Source: Candidatus Omnitrophota bacterium
Lineage (GTDB): Bacteria; Omnitrophota; Gorgyraeia; JAGLLT01
NCBI GenBank assembly: GCA_030630095.1
Contig: DAOVNW010000033.1
Location: 1-8,563 of the forward strand
Reading direction: 5' to 3'
Length of the DNA: 8,563 nucleotides
A program made the translations under genes and the position numbers. The notes under the pieces were generated by a model. The model searched no databases. It was given only the letters and a program-made list of their open reading frames with translations, and was not told where the DNA came from. Below, piece after piece: positions 5,633 to 8,563 of the stretch (positions are counted from its first letter, which is position 1; each line of letters opens with the position of its first letter).

Positions 5633-7171
5633 TTATTCTCTCTCTTGAACCCTTGGCCTATACTGCAGCGCTTCCGCCATATGGCTGACAGTTATATCCC
5701 GGCTATCGTCCAAATCGGCGATAGTCCGGGCTACTTTTATCATTTTATAATATGACCGCGCCGAAAGCTGAAAGTTCATACCGGCCTGCTGGAGCAGGTG
5801 TCTTACTTCTTTTGAGAGAGGGCAATGTTTTTTGATGTGCTTATTTTTCATTTCCGCGTTAGTATGGATCCCGTCATCAAAAAATCTGTTTTTCTGCGTT
5901 TCTCTCGCCCTTATTACACGGCCGCGTATTATAGCAGACGGTTCCAATTCGTCTTTTAGCCGCCGGTCTTTAGCAAGTTCTTTAATATCAACTACCGGCA
6001 CGTCTATATGCAGGTCGATACGGTCCAAAATAGGGCCGGAGACCCGCTTTCTATACTTTTCTACTTCTCTTGATGTGCAGAGGCAGGGTTTTTTGGGGTG
6101 ATGTAAATAGCCGCAGGGGCAGGGATTAGCTGAAGCGATTAGCACAAAGCGCGAGGGATAAGTGACCCGCTCTCTGCTTCTTGAGATAGTAAGAGAGCCG
6201 TCTTCCAGCGGCTGTCTTAGGGCTTCTAAAACCGAACGCGGGAACTCACTAAACTCGTCTAAAAATAGTATGCCGCGGTGGGATAAACTTACTTCTCCCG
6301 GCTGAGGTTTTGTGCTCCCGCCGATAAGCCCTACGCGGGAAATAGTGTGATGAGGCGCTCTAAAGGGGCGCGTTTTGACGAGTGAGCCTTCAGGCGGAAT
6401 GCGTCCGGAAGCCGAATAAATTTTTGTAACCTCAAGTGACTCTTTTTCTGATAATGAAGGCAGGATGCCGGCAAGCGCCCGGGCAAGCATTGTTTTTCCG
6501 GAGCCCGGAGTGCCGACTAAAAAGAGGTTGTGTCCGCCCGAAGCTGAAATTTCCGCCGCTCTTTTCGCTTGTTCCTGGCCCAGAATTTCCGCCATATCAA
6601 ATTCGGCTTGGGCATTCATCCAATCGTCTTTCGCCTCTATGTATTTAGCCGGCTGAAGGTCTATTTCGCCCGAAAAATACGATGATAGCTGATTGAGGCT
6701 TTCAATGGGATAAACATTAACTCCCTTAACAATGGCCGCTTCATTAGCTGAGGCTTTGGGTACAAATATGTTTTTGATTCCTTTTTCTTTCGCGAACAGC
6801 GATAGCAGTAACGCTCCTCTGGTATGGCGCAGTGTGCCGTCAAGAGAAAGTTCGCCAAAAAAAAGGCTTTCTTCGGGCAGCTGGTATCCTACGACTGAAG
6901 CCAAAATACCTACGGCAATCGGCAAATCGTAAAAGGAGCCCTCTTTGGGGATGTCAGCTGGAGCCAGATTAATCGTAATTCTCCTGGAAGGAAATTGAAT
7001 ATGAGAATTAATAATCGCGGTTTTGACCCGGTCTCTACTCTCGTCAACCGCTTTATTGGGCAGGCCGATGATTTCAAAAGCGGGCAGGCCTTTGCCGGCT
7101 ACATTGATTTCTACGTCTATCGCGATAGTCTGAAGGCCTGAGTTTGACGCTGATGATACTTTAATTAACAT
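5633..7171 (-). CDS. comM: ComM/YifB family AAA+ ATPase (Mg-chelatase-like)
   Basis: ComM is a hexameric AAA+ branch-migration helicase that extends integration of incoming ssDNA during natural transformation. The 512-residue protein has an N-terminal Lon-S5-like domain (about 1-170) with GLPAFEIIGLPNKAVDESRD (28-47) and INLAPADIPKEGSFYDLPIA (67-86). The ATPase core follows: Walker A GTPGSGKT (220-227), PFRAPHHTIS (269-278), Walker B ILFLDEF (301-307) and sensor 1 ASANP (346-350). CPC (351-353) and CLC (363-365) form a likely zinc-binding cluster, and SGPILDRIDLH (378-388) carries the arginine-finger region. A C-terminal helical domain (about 415-512) includes LSARSYYKMIKVARTIADL (469-487). 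The ATG at 7171 is chosen because AAGGA lies 7 nt upstream and it matches the family N-terminus. A TTG 21 nt further up would only add MKKKENI. The start overlaps the dprA stop by 11 bp. Confidence 0.96.
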   Translation of the reverse strand: MLIKVSSASNSGLQTIAIDVEINVAGKGLPAFEIIGLPNKAVDESRDRVKTAIINSHIQFPSRRITINLAPADIPKEGSFYDLPIAVGILASVVGYQLPEESLFFGELSLDGTLRHTRGALLLSLFAKEKGIKNIFVPKASANEAAIVKGVNVYPIESLNQLSSYFSGEIDLQPAKYIEAKDDWMNAQAEFDMAEILGQEQAKRAAEISASGGHNLFLVGTPGSGKTMLARALAGILPSLSEKESLEVTKIYSASGRIPPEGSLVKTRPFRAPHHTISRVGLIGGSTKPQPGEVSLSHRGILFLDEFSEFPRSVLEALRQPLEDGSLTISRSRERVTYPSRFVLIASANPCPCGYLHHPKKPCLCTSREVEKYRKRVSGPILDRIDLHIDVPVVDIKELAKDRRLKDELEPSAIIRGRVIRARETQKNRFFDDGIHTNAEMKNKHIKKHCPLSKEVRHLLQQAGMNFQLSARSYYKMIKVARTIADLDDSRDITVSHMAEALQYRPRVQERE

Positions 7172-8021
7172 AATATTTTCCTTCTTCTTCAAATAGGAAG
7201 CCTTTTAACTGCATAAGTGAAACGCTTGTGCCGATTTCGGAAGCCGTAACTTCTAATAAGCGGGAAAGAGCGTCAATTCTCATCGGCTCTTGCTGTAATT
7301 TTTCTACTATATTCCGCTCCAGTTTGTTTAAGTTTAAAGAGCGCAACTTTTCCCCTGGAATCTTGTGATTTGATATGCCATAAGCTGCCAGGACATCTTG
7401 CGCGCAGGTTACGATACTTGCCCCAGCCTTAATTAGCCGAAGAGTTCCCTTTGACTGCGTGCTGGTAAGCTGGCCGGGAACCGCGAAAAGTTTCCTTTTG
7501 TATTTTTCGGCAAGGCCGGCGGTGATTAAAGATCCGCTCTTCTGTCCCGCCTCAATAACCATAGCTGCCAAAGACAAGCCGGCTACAATTCTATTTCTCC
7601 TTGGGTAAGTCCAGAGCGCCGGAGGAAAGGCGCCTTCGAATTCTGAAATAATGAGCCCGTCGTTTTTTAATATCTCTTTATATAAATCTGCCTGATATTC
7701 GGGGTGAATTAGATCAATCCCGCAGGGCATAACGGCGATGGTTTTGCCTCCCGCCGCGAGCGCCGCTTTATGGGCCGCGGCGTCAATTCCGTACATAAAA
7801 CCGGAAACAATCGTTATGCCTTCCGCCGCTATCTCCGATACCAGTTTAGCGGTAATTTGCCGGCCGTAACTTGTCATTTTCCTTGATCCTACAACCGCCA
7901 GGCATTTTTCAAAGAGTGCGGCATTCCAATTTCCTTTATAGTAGAGTTTTTCGGGGGGCTGGTCAATTTTTTTCAGAAGTGAGGGGTATTTAGGATCACT
8001 AATTTCAACTATATTCTTCAT
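7161..8021 (-). CDS. dprA: DNA-processing protein DprA (Smf)
   Basis: DprA binds incoming single-stranded DNA and loads RecA during natural transformation. From the chosen start it has 286 residues. An N-terminal DPKYPSLLKKI...PPEKLYYKGN segment (9-31) leads into the Rossmann-like domain with VVGSRK (43-48), SGFMYGIDAAAHKAAL (73-88), MPCGID (98-103), ISEF (125-128), YPRRNRIVAGLS (139-150), IEAGQKSGSLITA (156-168) and VPGQ (181-184). The C-terminal part (about 228-286) resembles the DprA winged-helix domain. Two longer starts exist. A TTG at 8102 is the -35 box of the promoter and can be excluded. An ATG at 8066 would add MLSLSNSQSISCRES and sits about where transcription should begin, so a leaderless start there is possible. 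ATG 8021 fits the family best, though it lacks a good Shine-Dalgarno sequence. It is first in the operon, overlapping comM by 11 bp. Confidence 0.95.
   Translation of the reverse strand: MKNIVEISDPKYPSLLKKIDQPPEKLYYKGNWNAALFEKCLAVVGSRKMTSYGRQITAKLVSEIAAEGITIVSGFMYGIDAAAHKAALAAGGKTIAVMPCGIDLIHPEYQADLYKEILKNDGLIISEFEGAFPPALWTYPRRNRIVAGLSLAAMVIEAGQKSGSLITAGLAEKYKRKLFAVPGQLTSTQSKGTLRLIKAGASIVTCAQDVLAAYGISNHKIPGEKLRSLNLNKLERNIVEKLQQEPMRIDALSRLLEVTASEIGTSVSLMQLKGFLFEEEGKYYVN
7179..7183 (-). promoter_or_regulatory. Shine-Dalgarno sequence that fixes the comM start
   Basis: On the minus strand AAGGA lies 7 nt before ATG 7171. It sits inside the dprA coding sequence and downstream of the alternative TTG at 7192, so it can only serve the ATG. 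The spacing is optimal, and the resulting N-terminus (MLIKVSSAS) matches the family. Confidence 0.8.
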
Positions 8022-8073
8022 ACTTTCGCGGCAACTAATTGATTGAGAGTTACTTAAGGACAACATTGAATTG

Positions 8074-8102
8074 AGTTTACAGTAGGCGGGTTTTATTGTC
8101 AA
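8074..8102 (-). promoter_or_regulatory. Sigma70-type promoter of the dprA-comM-yraN-prenyl synthase-ispH operon
   Basis: On the minus strand, TTGACA (8097-8102, perfect -35) and TAAACT (8074-8079, -10 with 4 of 6 consensus positions including the key first TA and last T) are separated by exactly 17 bp. Transcription would begin near 8066-8067. This coincides with an in-frame ATG at 8066 and lies 45 nt before the preferred dprA start. It is the only strong promoter pattern I see for the minus-strand run. Confidence 0.75.
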
Positions 8103-8114
8103 GTGTTTAGTTTG

Positions 8115-8151
8115 GGTTCTTCCCTAAATTTGATGTAAAAAAGGAAGAACC
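8115..8151. repeat. Inverted repeat with perfect 9-bp arms upstream of the dprA promoter
   Basis: GGTTCTTCC at 8115-8123 and GGAAGAACC at 8143-8151 are exact reverse complements around a 19-nt A/T-rich spacer (8124-8142). It begins 12 bp upstream of the -35 box of the dprA promoter. It could be an operator, or part of a dispersed intergenic repeat; there is no second copy in the window. Confidence 0.85.
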
Positions 8152-8152
8152 T

Positions 8153-8234
8153 GATTACAGAGATTTATGAAAGATTACAGTGATTTTATCGATTAAGTTG
8201 AATCTGTGTAATCTCCTTTTTAATCTGTGCAATC
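8153..8234. repeat. Nested GATTACAG / AATCTGTG repeat block
   Basis: Two direct units, GATTACAGAGATT (8153-8165) and GATTACAGTGATT (8173-8185), 20 bp apart, are followed by two inverted units, AATCTGTGTAATC (8201-8213) and AATCTGTGCAATC (8222-8234), 21 bp apart. The inner pair and outer pair each match 11 of 13 as inverted repeats; AGATTACA (8172-8179) pairs perfectly with TGTAATCT (8207-8214). The block is noncoding, lies between divergent genes, and looks like the degenerate intergenic repeats found scattered in many bacterial genomes. Confidence 0.8.
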
Positions 8235-8263
8235 AAGGTCTGCTGAGTTTTTTAGCAGGCCTT
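8235..8263 (+). terminator. Terminator-like hairpin in the dprA-sufC intergenic region
   Basis: AAGGTCTGCT (8235-8244) pairs with AGCAGGCCTT (8254-8263) over 10 bp, with one G-U wobble in RNA, around a GAGTTTTTT loop. It is followed on the plus strand by the U-rich ATTTAATTGTTT. It would end a plus-strand transcript, but no plus-strand gene lies between it and the far side of the minus-strand dprA gene. It also lies upstream of the likely promoter of the next gene. Confidence 0.55.
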
Positions 8264-8285
8264 ATTTAATTGTTTAAAACACGCT

Positions 8286-8313
8286 TTGTTTATGGTAATA
8301 TACTCTGTAATAA
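8286..8313 (+). promoter_or_regulatory. Possible promoter of the sufC-like gene
   Basis: TTGTTT (8286-8291) and TAATAA (8308-8313) are separated by 16 bp in a very A/T-rich stretch just after the hairpin and 24 bp before the ATG at 8338. The match is moderate, and other -10-like words overlap here, so the exact hexamers are uncertain. Confidence 0.4.
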
Positions 8314-8337
8314 TACTATAAAAACCAAAGGTTTGCT

Positions 8338-8563
8338 ATGGGGATTTTGGAGATTAAAAATTTGAGTTTGTCCTTAGATGGGAATGATATATTGCATAAT
8401 ATCAGTCTTGAATTTACAGAAGGGCATATTCACGCTATTATTGGTCCTAACGGAGCCGGTAAATCTACGCTTGCTTTTGCGGTGATGGGGCTTGAGGGCT
8501 ACAGGGGTTTTGAGGGAGATATTATGCTTGACGGCCGCTCAATTAAGAGCATACCGGTTGATG
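8338..8563 (+). CDS. sufC: SufC-like ABC ATPase (3' end outside the window)
   Basis: The first 75 codons of an ABC-type ATPase are present. LEIKNLSLSLDGNDILHNIS (4-23) leads to the Walker A GPNGAGKST (36-44), followed by LAFAVMGLEGY (45-55) and GDIMLDGRSIKSIPVD (60-75). The phrase HAIIGPNGAGKSTLA and the spacing to GDI...DG resemble SufC, the cytosolic ATPase that works with SufB/SufD in iron-sulfur cluster assembly, more than a transporter subunit. Signature, Walker B and switch His regions lie beyond the edge. AAAGG just before GTTTGCT and the ATG gives a fair ribosome site. If it is SufC, a sufB-like gene should follow. That would suit a genome carrying the [4Fe-4S] enzyme IspH, but the symbol remains provisional. 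Confidence 0.7.
   Translation, partial: MGILEIKNLSLSLDGNDILHNISLEFTEGHIHAIIGPNGAGKSTLAFAVMGLEGYRGFEGDIMLDGRSIKSIPVD

Noticed and set aside
6436..6656. Two overlapping plus-strand reading frames antisense to comM.
   Set aside because: They lie opposite the Walker A region of comM and their Pro/Arg-rich translations have no family resemblance.
7172..7192. Longer comM reading frame beginning at TTG 7192.
   Set aside because: The extra residues MKKKENI do not match the family, and the AAGGA ribosome site lies between the TTG and the well-placed ATG at 7171.
8097..8104. TGTCAAGT near the dprA promoter as a third partial copy of the palindrome.
   Set aside because: Only 8 bases match, with no second arm; it is explained by the -35 box.

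Overview
This is an AT-rich bacterial chromosomal window, densely packed with genes. No rRNA, tRNA, CRISPR array, transposase or phage gene was found. It carries a pilus/type II secretion inner-membrane pair (implying a cell envelope that builds such machines), the IspH step of the MEP isoprenoid pathway, and a dprA-comM-yraN cluster. This mix, with the general style of the proteins, would fit an uncultivated diderm lineage such as Candidatus Omnitrophota. That placement is an impression, not proven by anything in the window.

Left, plus strand (1-3312): the tail of a helix-turn-helix protein is followed by a PilM-PilN fusion (GspL-like), a PilO/GspM-like protein and an extended short-chain dehydrogenase/epimerase. 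A 39-bp palindrome occurs twice here, once at the end of the HTH gene (159-197) and once between the fusion and the PilO-like gene (1769-1807). The two copies differ by a compensated base-pair swap, so the symmetry appears to be maintained. They are the most unusual objects in the window.

Centre and right, minus strand (8021 down to 3336): a run reading dprA, comM, yraN, polyprenyl diphosphate synthase, ispH. Spacings are small (11-bp overlap, then gaps of 5, 21 and 9 bp), which suggests one operon. A near-consensus sigma70-type promoter (TTGACA, 17 bp, TAAACT) lies just upstream of dprA. The operon meets the plus-strand epimerase gene at a shared hairpin that covers both stop codons.

Right end (8103-8337): a divergent intergenic region holding a 9-bp-arm inverted repeat, a nested set of GATTACAG-type repeats and a terminator-like hairpin. 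After it begins a SufC-like ABC ATPase, cut by the window edge.

Functionally, the pilus/secretion scaffold genes and the DprA/ComM DNA-processing genes are compatible with natural transformation. The two isoprenoid genes convert HMBPP to IPP/DMAPP and elongate these to a prenyl diphosphate. I see no convincing new multi-gene system. The novelty is in the repeats.
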